A DNA stretch of 39,835 nt from Halobacillus aidingensis. GTDB taxonomy: Bacteria; Bacillota; Bacilli; Bacillales; Halobacillaceae. A program made the translations under genes and the position numbers. The stretch spans positions 1 through 39,835 of the forward strand of contig NZ_FNIZ01000031.1 of the NCBI RefSeq assembly GCF_900104185.1, written 5' to 3'. Below are positions 6,886 through 14,840 of this stretch, in pieces; position 1 is the stretch's first letter, and the number at the start of each line of letters is the position of its first letter. Under the pieces are notes generated by a model. It was not told the DNA's origin and ran no database searches. It worked only from the letters and a program-made list of their open reading frames with translations.

Positions 6886-7444
6886 ATATGGCAGGATTGT
6901 TGAAGACTCAGTTTCGAGATGTTTATGGAGTAGGTAGGGGCTGCGGGGAATGAGTCGCTTTCCGCGGGAGCGCGATGAGCCTCCTCGGACTGCGTCCTGT
7001 GGGGTCTCACCAAGCACTCTTTTCCCGCAGGAGTCTCCCCATTCCCCTCCGCCCCTTTACCATGTGTAGTCTCTCGAAACCACTTCTCAGAATCTCTGCT
7101 TGTATGCTCAAACGAAGTAGATAATTTAAAACTCCCCCCCATTGGGCATTCCGACGGTGAAAGCTTGATGTAAAGCGCTTTTTACCAGTTTCTGATTGGG
7201 GAGGAAGACGTCCCATCATGATAGAGGGGTTCGTTTCTCCATGCATCGAATGGGGTGGTTGGGAAGCTGCGAGACTCCCGTGGGAATGGATTGGCTGGCG
7301 AGACCCCGCAGAGCGAAGCTCGAGGAGGCTTGCCGTCATCCCCACAGGAAAGCGAGTAGCTTCCCAACCACCCCTGACTTCCAATATGGCAAACGAAGCC
7401 CGGAAACATCTCGAAACTGAGTCTTCCAGAAAAGGGAGCTTATA
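6886..7444. repeat. Composite structured repeat unit R3 with perfect terminal inverted repeats
   Basis: The unit is bounded by GAAGACTCAGTTTCGAGA (6902-6919) and its exact reverse complement (7409-7426). The left flank ATATGGCAGGATTGT matches the ends of R1 and R2; the right flank (GGGAGCTTAT) matches the start of the copy at 38918. Forward arm: GGGGAATG pairs with CATTCCCC and GCGGGA with TCCCGC. The reverse arm has a perfect 15-bp outer stem, 7254-7268 with 7358-7372. The region from 6770 to 7519 otherwise holds only a terminator; the open frames in it are artefacts of the repeat. Confidence 0.85.
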
Positions 7445-7458
7445 TTAATGAACATAAA

Positions 7459-7506
7459 AAAGCGTCCGGGGAAGGAGCCTGATGTGGATCCTTCCCCGGA
7501 CGCTTG
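7459..7506 (-). terminator. Strong terminator of the small membrane peptide gene
   Basis: AAGCGTCCGGGGAAGGA (7460-7476) pairs with TCCTTCCCCGGACGCTT (7489-7505), a perfect 17-bp stem. The T-run is on the minus strand (CGCTTTTTTATG). Confidence 0.9.
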
Positions 7507-7519
7507 TCTTCATTAAGTA

Positions 7520-7597
7520 TCAACCGTTATCAAAAATCGTTAAACCTATGAGTCCTAATAATACAATTAGACTGACAAAAAACATGATAATTTCCAT
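7520..7597 (-). CDS. Tiny single-span membrane peptide
   Basis: 25 residues, MEIIMFFVSLIVLLGLIGLT and then IFDNG: almost entirely one membrane helix. A ribosome-binding-like GAGGGGTGG lies about 7 nt before the ATG, and a very strong terminator follows within 15 bp. That makes a dedicated short transcript likely. Such peptides are common in Bacillaceae and often go unannotated. Function unknown. The evidence is the RBS, the frame and the terminator, not homology. Confidence 0.55.
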   Translation of the reverse strand: MEIIMFFVSLIVLLGLIGLTIFDNG

Positions 7598-7748
7598 CTA
7601 TGTTCCACCCCTCTTTCCTCTCTATCATAGCAAATATTTTAAGCGTTTGCTTTGCATGTTTCCTATTCAACATATATTTTTATCCTACCCTTAAAAGGAA
7701 AGGGAAACACAAGCTTTTTCACAATTCTGCCATAAAAAATTGAACAGA

Positions 7749-7857
7749 TTGTGAAGTGTTGAACAAAGTATGGATATCCTTTCCTACTCCGTTTATACTT
7801 AAATTGTAAGAAAGAGATCTTCTTACACAACATCATGTGAAATGGTGAACAAAGTAT
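7749..7857 (+). promoter_or_regulatory. Two direct repeats upstream of doxX, Rex/Fnr-like
   Basis: The 21-nt blocks at 7751-7771 and 7837-7857 differ at only two positions. Each contains TGTGAA-N4-TGAACAA, a partial match to the Rex operator TTGTGAA-N4-TTCACAA, which also resembles Fnr sites. The second ends at TATAAT, immediately before the doxX ribosome binding site. A redox regulator is inferred. The remainder of 7598-7874 shows no gene. Confidence 0.4.
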
Positions 7858-7874
7858 AATAAGGAGTGAGTTAC

Positions 7875-8384
7875 ATGTTGAATGAACTGTTACGAAACAA
7901 CAAGGTTGTAGCGATGATCCTGACCGTCTTCCGTGTGTATCTAGGGTATGCCTGGCTGACTGCTGGAATTGGTAAAATCACGGGTGGATTTGAAGTGAGT
8001 GGTTTTCTGAATGGAGCGATTGCGAAGGCAGAAGGCGCGCACCCGGCTGTCCAGGGTTGGTGGGCCGCTTTCCTCGAACAATTTGCTCTTCCGAACCATG
8101 AGTTTTTCGCTTTCATCGTCATGTGGGGAGAAGTTCTCGTCGGCATCGCACTTATCCTAGGATTATTCACAAACGTAGCTGCTTTCGGTGGCATTCTCAT
8201 GAACTTCGCTTTCTTATTCAGTGGAACGGTCAGCACGAACCCGCAAATGGTTCTGCTTACCATCTTCCTCCTTGTTGCCGGAGCCAATGCCGGACGCTAT
8301 GGATTAGACCGCTGGGTCATGCCAATGCTCAAAAAACAAGGAACAAAACTTCCCCTTGGAAGAGGAAGACTTGCTCATCAATAA
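7875..8384 (+). CDS. DoxX-family membrane protein
   Basis: 169 residues with four predicted membrane segments (about 13-31, 75-97, 100-118, 123-141). The DoxX pattern is clear: RVYLGYAWLTAGIGKITGGF in the first helix, FIVMWGEVLVGIALILGLFT in the second. DoxX/DoxD proteins are linked to quinone or thiosulfate redox chemistry and stress resistance, but many are uncharacterised. GTG 7866 overlaps AAGGAG; ATG 7875 has 8-nt spacing and is chosen. Monocistronic with its own terminator. The upstream direct repeats suggest redox control. Confidence 0.85.
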   Translation: MLNELLRNNKVVAMILTVFRVYLGYAWLTAGIGKITGGFEVSGFLNGAIAKAEGAHPAVQGWWAAFLEQFALPNHEFFAFIVMWGEVLVGIALILGLFTNVAAFGGILMNFAFLFSGTVSTNPQMVLLTIFLLVAGANAGRYGLDRWVMPMLKKQGTKLPLGRGRLAHQ

Positions 8385-8390
8385 TTCATC

Positions 8391-8422
8391 AAGCCCTATG
8401 GATTGCGCATAGGGCTTTTTTC
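8391..8422 (+). terminator. Terminator of doxX
   Basis: AAGCCCTATG, 7-nt loop, CATAGGGCTTTTTT. Confidence 0.9.
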
Positions 8423-8448
8423 GTTTATTTTACTTCCGGATGAGGTAT
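8423..8448 (+). promoter_or_regulatory. Candidate sigma-B promoter of carotenoid operon A
   Basis: GTTTAT at 8423-8428, a 14-nt spacer, then AGGTAT at 8443-8448. The sigma-B consensus is GTTTAA-N12-15-GGGTAT, so 10 of 12 bases match with permitted spacing. It would start transcription near 8455, about 45 nt before the first gene. The Staphylococcus aureus crt operon is also sigma-B dependent. Inferred from sequence only. Confidence 0.5.
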
Positions 8449-8500
8449 GATGATTTTATACATAACTCTTTTGAGGACCGTAAAATGAGAGAGGTGCTCT

Positions 8501-9274
8501 ATGACTACTTATATTTTCCGTTTTTTTATTTTTTGGTACATCTGCGGTGTTTTTTTAGTGACGTTTGACTTGCTTCCGCCTTGGCTCGAATGGGCGAACA
8601 GCGTCTTTTTAATTACCGCAGGGGTCGTTGCAGGGATTTATTTTTCAAAAATGTACGGTGTTTGGCGCGGTTTCATTTACAGCTTGATTATCATTGTGGT
8701 CAGTATTTATGTGGAACACTTAGGAGTAAAATACAATTTCTTATTCGGAGCCTATCATTACACAGAAAACTTCGGATTAAAAATTGCGGACACACCGATT
8801 ACGATCGGTTTCGCCTGGCTTTTAATCATCGGCTGCTCTCATGAACTGGCCCGTGTATTATCGAGCGGATGGAACCTTTGGGCCAGCCGGTTCATTTTCG
8901 TTTTCACAGGTGCGCTTGCAGCGGTGACGATGGACCTCATCCTCGATCCGGTATCTTTCAAAGTGAAGGAATATTGGATTTGGGAAGATCCAGGCTTTTA
9001 TTACGATATCCCGTTTTCTAACTTCTTTGGCTGGTTTGTTTTGGCTGCACTGTTTCACGTGTTTTTCCTGTTCATTCATTGGAACATGGAAGAAAAAAAT
9101 GTTCATCCCTGGCCTGGAAGGATGGTTTTGACGTTTGGTCTGATCATATTCCTGTTTCTCTGCATCGCGTTCACCGGCCGGTTGTATGGAGCGATTGTGT
9201 TCGTGAGTGCTCTTACAATCTTATGGTATGGCTTGTACTTTTGGAGGCGATCAAATGTTTCTACCCGCACGTAA
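8501..9274 (+). CDS. CruF-like carotenoid biosynthesis membrane protein (putative C30 carotenoid hydratase)
   Basis: 257 residues with about seven membrane segments. It belongs to the carotenoid biosynthesis protein family (DUF422/CruF), seen from VEHLGVKYNFLFGAYHYTE (about 71-89), MDLILDPV (144-151), YWIWEDPG and FFGWF. CruF and its bacterioruberin relatives add water across a terminal double bond of an acyclic carotene. In a C30 pathway this would make the hydroxyl group that is then glucosylated. First gene of operon A; GAGAGGTG precedes the ATG. The next gene starts 20 bp inside its 3' end. Family is clear; the substrate is inferred from the neighbours. Confidence 0.85.
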   Translation: MTTYIFRFFIFWYICGVFLVTFDLLPPWLEWANSVFLITAGVVAGIYFSKMYGVWRGFIYSLIIIVVSIYVEHLGVKYNFLFGAYHYTENFGLKIADTPITIGFAWLLIIGCSHELARVLSSGWNLWASRFIFVFTGALAAVTMDLILDPVSFKVKEYWIWEDPGFYYDIPFSNFFGWFVLAALFHVFFLFIHWNMEEKNVHPWPGRMVLTFGLIIFLFLCIAFTGRLYGAIVFVSALTILWYGLYFWRRSNVSTRT

Positions 9275-9917
9275 AACATCATGGATACAGTGGGGATTCA
9301 CCCGCTTCAATCGGCTGTTTTTAAACTATCATTTCAACAACATCCAAATCCAGCACCCTTCTACTGTACCTGATGAGAAGACCTTGTTTCTTATCAATCA
9401 CTCGACATGGTGGGATCCGCTTTTTATCTTTTATATCAACGATCGTCTTGTGAAATCAGACGGATATGGCATGATGCATGAAGAGGGCATACGCCGCTTT
9501 CCTTTTTTTCGGAGGATTGGTGCTTATTCGGTGAACGGTGAGGATCGCCGACACCTGGTGCAATCCTTACGTTACAGCAAACATTTGCTTGAACAAGGCA
9601 AAACGGTGTGGATTTTCCCTCAAGGAAATGAGCAGCCGCTCGAGAAAAGACCGCTCGAATTTTTTTCTGGAATCAGTTACCTTACTCAGCAATGTCCGGA
9701 CATCAAGGTCGTTCCTGTTTCCCTATACTATGCGCTGGAGCATACAAAAAAACCGAATGCCTACATACGATTGGGAGAAGCTCTCCCCAAAGAGGAGTAC
9801 GTAAGACTCCCTAGAAAAGAAATGACGCGGTATTTTGAATATGCGGCTACCAAACAGCTGGATGAATTACGCCAAGACGTCATCGAAGAAAATCTTCATT
9901 CCTTTAAAAAGTTGTAA
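9255..9917 (+). CDS. PlsC-like acyltransferase, putative glycosyl-carotenoid acyltransferase
   Basis: 220 residues of the lysophospholipid acyltransferase (PlsC) superfamily. The HX4D catalytic motif is NHSTWWD (His49, Asp54). The FPEGT-type motif is FPQGNEQP (121-128). The frame opens at 9207, but the chosen ATG at 9255 follows GGAGG with 7-nt spacing and overlaps the cruF-like gene by 20 bp, implying translational coupling. Such enzymes move a fatty acyl group from acyl-CoA or acyl-ACP to a hydroxyl. Placed between a hydratase and a glycosyltransferase, it probably acylates the sugar of the pigment. It is unrelated in sequence to the short S. aureus CrtO. Role inferred. Confidence 0.85.
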   Translation: MFLPARKTSWIQWGFTRFNRLFLNYHFNNIQIQHPSTVPDEKTLFLINHSTWWDPLFIFYINDRLVKSDGYGMMHEEGIRRFPFFRRIGAYSVNGEDRRHLVQSLRYSKHLLEQGKTVWIFPQGNEQPLEKRPLEFFSGISYLTQQCPDIKVVPVSLYYALEHTKKPNAYIRLGEALPKEEYVRLPRKEMTRYFEYAATKQLDELRQDVIEENLHSFKKL

Positions 9918-9935
9918 TGGAAAGGGGGAATCGTC

Positions 9936-11045
9936 ATGTCGCTATTTTTTATTCTCTTCATCATCACGATCGTTTTGAATGTGTGGACCATTTTCAACAG
10001 CCTCTTCCTCTACCCTTTATCTGCGAAAAGAGAGCTTGAAGAAAAGCCGTCCGTTTCACTACTCGTACCGTTAAGAAACGAAGCAGACAATGTAGAAGGA
10101 TTGATACGGTCGCTGCGTTCGCTTACTTATCCAGACTTGGAAGTAATTCTGCTTGATGATCATTCGGAAGATGGTACGCTCGATAGGCTCAACGAACGGG
10201 TCGTTGATGATGAGCGATTTACAGTGATTCAGGGAAAGGGGCTTCCTGAAGGTTGGAACGGAAAAGTTCATGCCTGTCACCAGCTTTCGCAGGCAGCCAA
10301 CGGTGAGTACTATTTATTCCTCGATGCTGATGCGCGTGTAGCTCCTGGCGTTATTCAACAAACGCTGGCAATGATGCAGCAGAAAAAGGCGAGCATGTTA
10401 AGCGGGTTTCCGAATTATCCGAATGCCAACTTTCTAAGTCATATGCTCGTCCCGCTTCAACATATGGTCGTTCTGCTCCACCTCCCTTTATTCGTCGCCA
10501 ACCGGACGACGAAGCCGATGTTCACGGCCGCGTGCGGAATTTTTATTATGATTGAGAAAAATGCGTATGAAGCGATCGGAGGTCATGCTTCCGTCAAAAG
10601 CTCTCTCGTTGAAGACGTACATATTGCGAGAGAGGTAAAAAAACACGGCTATAAGATGATTCTCGCCAATATTACAGAATCTGTTCTTTCCTACATGTAC
10701 GATTCAGGACAAGAGACGTGGGAAGGCTTTAAAAAGAATGTGTACACAGGCATCGGACGTTCTCCAGGCATGGTCGTGTTTTTGACCTTGTTTTATGCGG
10801 TCGTTTTCTTATCCCCCGCCGTCCTCGCGGTAGTTGGACTTGTCACCGGAGATTCTGCCTTTTTTCTTCCTTACCTGTTGACGGTTGCATTCAAGATGTA
10901 TGTGGACGCACGGACGGGGCATCCGCTATGGCTATCCTTCCTGCTTCCAGTGTCTGTTGTGCTGCTGATTGCAATCATGATGGCGTCGATGTTCGTCCAT
11001 AAACGAGGGGAAAAATATCAATGGAAAGGGAGGTTCTATCAATGA
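9936..11045 (+). CDS. Family 2 glycosyltransferase, CrtQ-like (carotenoate glucosyltransferase)
   Basis: 369 residues. An N-terminal membrane helix (3-27) is followed by a GT-A domain (about 38-260) with VSLLVPLRNEADNVEGLI, DDHSEDGT, the metal-binding DAD at 130-132 and the acidic ED pair at 226-227. Two or three C-terminal helices follow (about 265-360). This layout is that of 4,4'-diaponeurosporenoate glycosyltransferase CrtQ, which attaches glucose from UDP-glucose to the carotenoid acid or alcohol at the membrane. AAGGGGG precedes the ATG. The stop overlaps the next start by 4 bp (ATGA). Position within the pigment operon supports the call. Confidence 0.88.
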   Translation: MSLFFILFIITIVLNVWTIFNSLFLYPLSAKRELEEKPSVSLLVPLRNEADNVEGLIRSLRSLTYPDLEVILLDDHSEDGTLDRLNERVVDDERFTVIQGKGLPEGWNGKVHACHQLSQAANGEYYLFLDADARVAPGVIQQTLAMMQQKKASMLSGFPNYPNANFLSHMLVPLQHMVVLLHLPLFVANRTTKPMFTAACGIFIMIEKNAYEAIGGHASVKSSLVEDVHIAREVKKHGYKMILANITESVLSYMYDSGQETWEGFKKNVYTGIGRSPGMVVFLTLFYAVVFLSPAVLAVVGLVTGDSAFFLPYLLTVAFKMYVDARTGHPLWLSFLLPVSVVLLIAIMMASMFVHKRGEKYQWKGRFYQ

Positions 11046-12514
11046 AAGTAGCCATCATCGGGGGAGGCCTCGGCGGCTTATCAGCTGCGGTCACCCTCGC
11101 CAAGCAAGGAGCTGATGTGAGGCTGTTCGAAAAAAACGAGCATTTTGGCGGGAAAATGATGAGCGTCGATGAAGCTGGATTTCATTTTGACTTTGGACCT
11201 AATACAATTACGATGCCTGAAGTGTTTCAGGATGTCATCCGACAAGGGGGCCTTGACCCATGGGAGGAACTTCCTTTTGCAAAAATTGTTACCCACACGA
11301 GAAATGAGTTCCACGACGGGACGACTTTTGATTTTTCTACAGATCAAACCTATATGCAAAAGCAGCTAGAAAAGCTGGACCCCAAAGGGCATGTGATGTA
11401 TGAAGACTTTCTAGTAGAAATCGAACGCTTGTACCACCTATCACACAAGCACTTTTTACACAGGACCTTCAATGGTTGGAGCGACTACCTTTCCCCCTCC
11501 CTCGCGAAAAGTATGACGAAGGTACGTCCTCTCGAATCGATGGATCACTTTTTCAGACGGTACTTTTCAAATCCGAAGATCATCCAGGCATTGAACCGGT
11601 ATTCCACCTATATCGGCTCCAACCCTTATCAAGCACCAGCCACGTTCAGTATGATCGCTCATCTTGAGTGGAATGATGGGGTTTACTTTGTTCGTGGAGG
11701 CAACACGAGGATTGCGGACCGGTTCGTTAAAGCTGCGGAGAACGTCGGGGTTCGGTTATACAGCGGAACCAAAGTAACAAAGATCCTCCACGAAAATCAA
11801 AAAGTGACGGGTGTGGAAACGGATGATGGGGAACGCTACGAGGCAGATCATGTAATCATGAACGGCGATCTCATTCAGGCTGTTCCCGAATTGATTGATC
11901 CAGAAGCGAGACGCACGATGACCAACCGAAAACTGAAAGGTTACGATCCTTCCATTTCCGCTTTTGTCATCATGGCAGGACTTGATACCAAAATCAGCCG
12001 CTTAAAGCATCATCATTTATTTTTCTCAAGCGACTATAAAAAGGAATTCAATGTGTTAAAAAACGGCTATTACGCGGACGATCCCACCATTTACATTTGT
12101 ACTTCATCCAAATCGGATTATTCCGTCTCGACTCAAGGAGATAACTGTTTCATCCTCGTCAACGCCCCCGCTCTTAATGAAAAAGGCGGGTATGATAAAC
12201 ACTCCTACAAAGACCATATTTATGATCGACTTCAGCACGCAGGCGTTCCCATCAAAGATCATATCCAAGTCGAAAAAGTTTGGGATCCCGAAGACATACA
12301 GAGGCATTTTGGGGCCTATCGCGGATCATTATACGGACCATCCTCCAACACGAGATCCCAGGCATTCATGAGGCCGTTCAACAAATCCCAGGATCTGGAT
12401 GGTCTCTGGTTTTGCGGCGGAAGTACACACCCCGGCGGCGGTTCTCCGATGGTCGTGTTGAGCGGACAGAACGTCGCCAACCAAATTCTCGGAAAAATTG
12501 TCCATATCGAATAA
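11042..12514 (+). CDS. CrtP-like carotenoid oxidase (CrtI/CrtN superfamily)
   Basis: 490 residues. The dinucleotide-binding motif is at the N-terminus (VAIIGGGLGGLSAA, Gly7-Gly12), FDFGPNTITMP follows, and the C-terminal FAD signature is FCGGSTHPGGGSPMVVLSGQ. The C-terminal half (VEKVWDPEDIQRHF, GAYRGSLYGP) resembles S. aureus CrtP, 4,4'-diaponeurosporene oxidase, more than CrtN. It therefore probably oxidises the terminal methyl group of the C30 carotene to the aldehyde. The frame opens at 11021, but ATG 11042 follows GGGAGG and overlaps the previous stop (ATGA). Last large gene of operon A. CrtP versus desaturase function needs biochemical proof. Confidence 0.88.
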   Translation: MKVAIIGGGLGGLSAAVTLAKQGADVRLFEKNEHFGGKMMSVDEAGFHFDFGPNTITMPEVFQDVIRQGGLDPWEELPFAKIVTHTRNEFHDGTTFDFSTDQTYMQKQLEKLDPKGHVMYEDFLVEIERLYHLSHKHFLHRTFNGWSDYLSPSLAKSMTKVRPLESMDHFFRRYFSNPKIIQALNRYSTYIGSNPYQAPATFSMIAHLEWNDGVYFVRGGNTRIADRFVKAAENVGVRLYSGTKVTKILHENQKVTGVETDDGERYEADHVIMNGDLIQAVPELIDPEARRTMTNRKLKGYDPSISAFVIMAGLDTKISRLKHHHLFFSSDYKKEFNVLKNGYYADDPTIYICTSSKSDYSVSTQGDNCFILVNAPALNEKGGYDKHSYKDHIYDRLQHAGVPIKDHIQVEKVWDPEDIQRHFGAYRGSLYGPSSNTRSQAFMRPFNKSQDLDGLWFCGGSTHPGGGSPMVVLSGQNVANQILGKIVHIE

Positions 12515-12567
12515 CCTCCTGCATACTCCTCCCCTTTTCAGCCAAGCTAAAAAGGGAGGTGTGCAGA

Positions 12568-12729
12568 ATGGAGAAGAACAAACGCAACAAACCGCGGAAA
12601 GAAGAAAAACGTACGATCAACCCCGTAACCAATGACCTTGGTGTCGATCAGGATGAACAGGCGATGAATGGCGATTATGGCATGCTGGAAACGGAAGAAG
12701 AAGATCGCCTGCACGACCGTAAAAAATAA
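12568..12729 (+). CDS. Small charged protein, unknown function
   Basis: 53 residues, very hydrophilic: a basic N-terminus (MEKNKRNKPRKEEKR), then an acidic region (DLGVDQDEQAMNGDYGMLETEEEDR). It is probably disordered. GGGAGGTG stands 7 nt before the ATG at 12568, and a strong terminator follows at once. It lies about 50 bp after the CrtP-like gene and may be co-transcribed with operon A. Nothing ties it to pigment synthesis apart from position. Confidence 0.7.
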   Translation: MEKNKRNKPRKEEKRTINPVTNDLGVDQDEQAMNGDYGMLETEEEDRLHDRKK

Positions 12730-12774
12730 AAAAAGAGGAAAGCATAACGTCACTGCTATGCTTTCCTCTTTTTA
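12730..12774. terminator. Bidirectional terminator closing operon A
   Basis: AAAAAGAGGAAAGCATA (12730-12746) pairs perfectly with TATGCTTTCCTCTTTTT (12757-12773). The minus-strand ykfD stops about 70 bp to the right. Confidence 0.9.
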
Positions 12775-12843
12775 ATTCATCCAATAATAAAGTTTCATCC
12801 ATTTTGAATAGTGTAGGATGCTTTTTAGGAGCAAGGTTCAGAT

Positions 12844-13869
12844 TTAACGAATAGTCACTTTCATTTGTTCTCGCTTCTTTTTTCTTTCAGCCGGGTCGAC
12901 CACTGTATCATCGTACAAGTGACAAGCGACTTGATGGCCTTCTTCCGCTTCCTGCCAGACAGGAGCTTTCTCACTGCACACATCCATCGCAAAAGGACAG
13001 CGTGTCCGGAATACACAACCACTCGGAGGGTCGATCGGGCTTGGTATTTCTCCTTCGATAATGACTTGTTCCCGTTCATCCTCAATATCCGGATCCGGAA
13101 TGGGAATGGCTGAAAGAAGCGCTTGAGTATAGGGATGGAGAGGGGCATCATACAACCGGTCACTGCTTGTTAACTCTACCAAGTGACCGAGATACATGAC
13201 ACCAATTCGATCTGATATGTGCTGCACCATGGAAAGGTCATGGGCAATGAACAAATACGTCAATCCTTTTTCTTCTTGAAGCCGCTCCAGCAAGTTTACC
13301 ACTTGTGCTTGTACAGAAACATCCAAGGCAGAAATCGGTTCATCAGCGATAATGATGTCCGGATCAAGGGCCAGTGCGCGGGCAATTCCAATCCGCTGGC
13401 GTTGACCACCACTGAATTCGTGAGGATACCGGTTGGCGTGATCGCGATTTAAACCGACTTCTTCAAGCAGTTCGTAGACACGCTCCATCCTTTCCTTATT
13501 AGAAGAAAAGAGTTCGTGGATCTCCATTGGTTCAAGGATGATCTCTGCTACGGTTGAACGTGGGTTTAATGATGCATAAGGGTCTTGAAAGATCATTTGC
13601 ATTTGGCGTTTTAAAAGAAATTGTTCTTTCGGTGTACGATCATGAACACTTTTCCCTTCATAAATAACTTCTCCACTTGTTTTTTCATAAAGGTTCATGA
13701 TCGTGCGCCCTGTTGTCGACTTCCCGCAGCCGGACTCTCCGACAAGTCCGAGCGTCTCCCCTTTGTACAAGTCAAAGCTGACACCATCCACAGCTTTCAA
13801 TGATTTTCCTTTTCCCATTTTGAAATGTTTTTTAAGATCTTTCACTTCAAGTGTCTTTTGCAGGCTCAT
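12844..13869 (-). CDS. ykfD: Peptide ABC transporter ATPase, YkfD/OppF type
   Basis: 341 residues. Walker [13 protein letters not shown] signature EFSGGQRQRI, Walker B DIIIADEPISALDVS, His-switch IAHDLSM. The C-terminal oligopeptide-type extension has FRTRCPFA and later cysteines. It energises peptide import with DppB/C/D. The frame opens further upstream, but ATG 13869 (MSLQKT) follows GGAGG by 7 nt and overlaps the ykfC stop by 4 bp. It ends the nine-gene dpp-ykf operon, as in B. subtilis, where ykfD is the last gene. Gene identity follows from synteny plus family. Confidence 0.92.
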   Translation of the reverse strand: MSLQKTLEVKDLKKHFKMGKGKSLKAVDGVSFDLYKGETLGLVGESGCGKSTTGRTIMNLYEKTSGEVIYEGKSVHDRTPKEQFLLKRQMQMIFQDPYASLNPRSTVAEIILEPMEIHELFSSNKERMERVYELLEEVGLNRDHANRYPHEFSGGQRQRIGIARALALDPDIIIADEPISALDVSVQAQVVNLLERLQEEKGLTYLFIAHDLSMVQHISDRIGVMYLGHLVELTSSDRLYDAPLHPYTQALLSAIPIPDPDIEDEREQVIIEGEIPSPIDPPSGCVFRTRCPFAMDVCSEKAPVWQEAEEGHQVACHLYDDTVVDPAERKKKREQMKVTIR

Positions 13870-14816
13870 GAGGGTTCCTCCGTCTCGCTCCAGTATCTTC
13901 TTGCGACACATAGTTCTTTTTCGTACACGGTTCCTTCCAAATCAATAATTTCAATACTCTTTCCAACGTTCGGAGAATGAAGCATCTTGTTTTCTCCATA
14001 ATAAAAGCCGACGTGGTGAATGCGCCCTTGTCCTTCTTCGTAAGCGAAGAACAGGAGATCCCCCGCTTGCAGATCATCCAAGGATACGTTCGTTCCACTT
14101 TTGGCCTGGTCTGTCGCATCTCTTGGAATTTCGTAATGAAAAGCCTTGTGCATGTTGTAAGCAAAGCCGGAGCAGTCGTATCCGAAAGCACTCATCCCTC
14201 CCCAAAAATAAGGAAGACCGACAAAGGCTTCTCCTGACCGAATAAGGTCCTCTCCGCTGCCTTTTGCTTTTGTTTCATGCTTCGTTTGTACGGCCACGTC
14301 TTCTGAAGCAAAATACCCAACACCATCCGGGTAAAGAACTTTTACGAACGCATCCTTTTCCTCTATGACAGGAAGGGACGTTAAATAACTCACTTCCATG
14401 AGCGGTTCTTCTGCACCATTGTAAAGCCATGCTTGTTTCTTATGTACAACCGCCCGCTCGTTTGAATTCCAGTCGGCTTCATCTGTTTTGACCAGCTGAC
14501 TTATAGGAATATACCCAGGATACCCTCGTTTGTCTTTTTTGGAGGCCTGGGACGGCACCACGACTTTTGCCCAGTCACCAACCCACTCATCTACCCAGAT
14601 TTCTTCGCCTATCAGCAGTTGTGATTGGACAAGGTTCTCATCACACAGTTCGCGTTTTTGATCGTCATCCAAAACCTTCAGCCAGTCTCTCATAGAAGCT
14701 GATGCTGTAAGCGAAGTTTGATCGACTTCCCTCGGAGAATCAGGTGCTGTCCAAAGAGTTGCTACAGGTACACGCACGACTCTTTTCTCATTGTTTTCTT
14801 TTGTATGTGTCATCAT
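13866..14816 (-). CDS. ykfC: Gamma-D-glutamyl-L-diamino acid endopeptidase YkfC (NlpC/P60)
   Basis: 316 residues without a signal peptide, so cytoplasmic. Two SH3b-type modules (about 15-175) precede an NlpC/P60 cysteine peptidase domain (about 190-310). Catalytic Cys215 is in YDCSGF, His268 in IHHVGFY and His280 in MLHSPN. It cuts the gamma-D-Glu-diaminopimelate bond of imported murein peptides that start with free L-Ala. AGGAGG stands only 3 nt before the first ATG and 6 nt before the second (14813), so the second Met may be used. It follows the epimerase gene directly, consistent with sequential murein-peptide breakdown. Confidence 0.94.
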   Translation of the reverse strand: MMTHTKENNEKRVVRVPVATLWTAPDSPREVDQTSLTASASMRDWLKVLDDDQKRELCDENLVQSQLLIGEEIWVDEWVGDWAKVVVPSQASKKDKRGYPGYIPISQLVKTDEADWNSNERAVVHKKQAWLYNGAEEPLMEVSYLTSLPVIEEKDAFVKVLYPDGVGYFASEDVAVQTKHETKAKGSGEDLIRSGEAFVGLPYFWGGMSAFGYDCSGFAYNMHKAFHYEIPRDATDQAKSGTNVSLDDLQAGDLLFFAYEEGQGRIHHVGFYYGENKMLHSPNVGKSIEIIDLEGTVYEKELCVARRYWSETEEPS

Positions 14817-14840
14817 TGACCTCCTTCTAGAGATATGTCT

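Noticed and set aside
6879-7448. Several open frames of 70-125 codons on both strands
   Set aside because: They lie wholly in the structured repeat R3, show repeat-derived peptides shared with the other copies (for example SLLGLPSCGVSPSTLFPQES), and lack ribosome binding sites.
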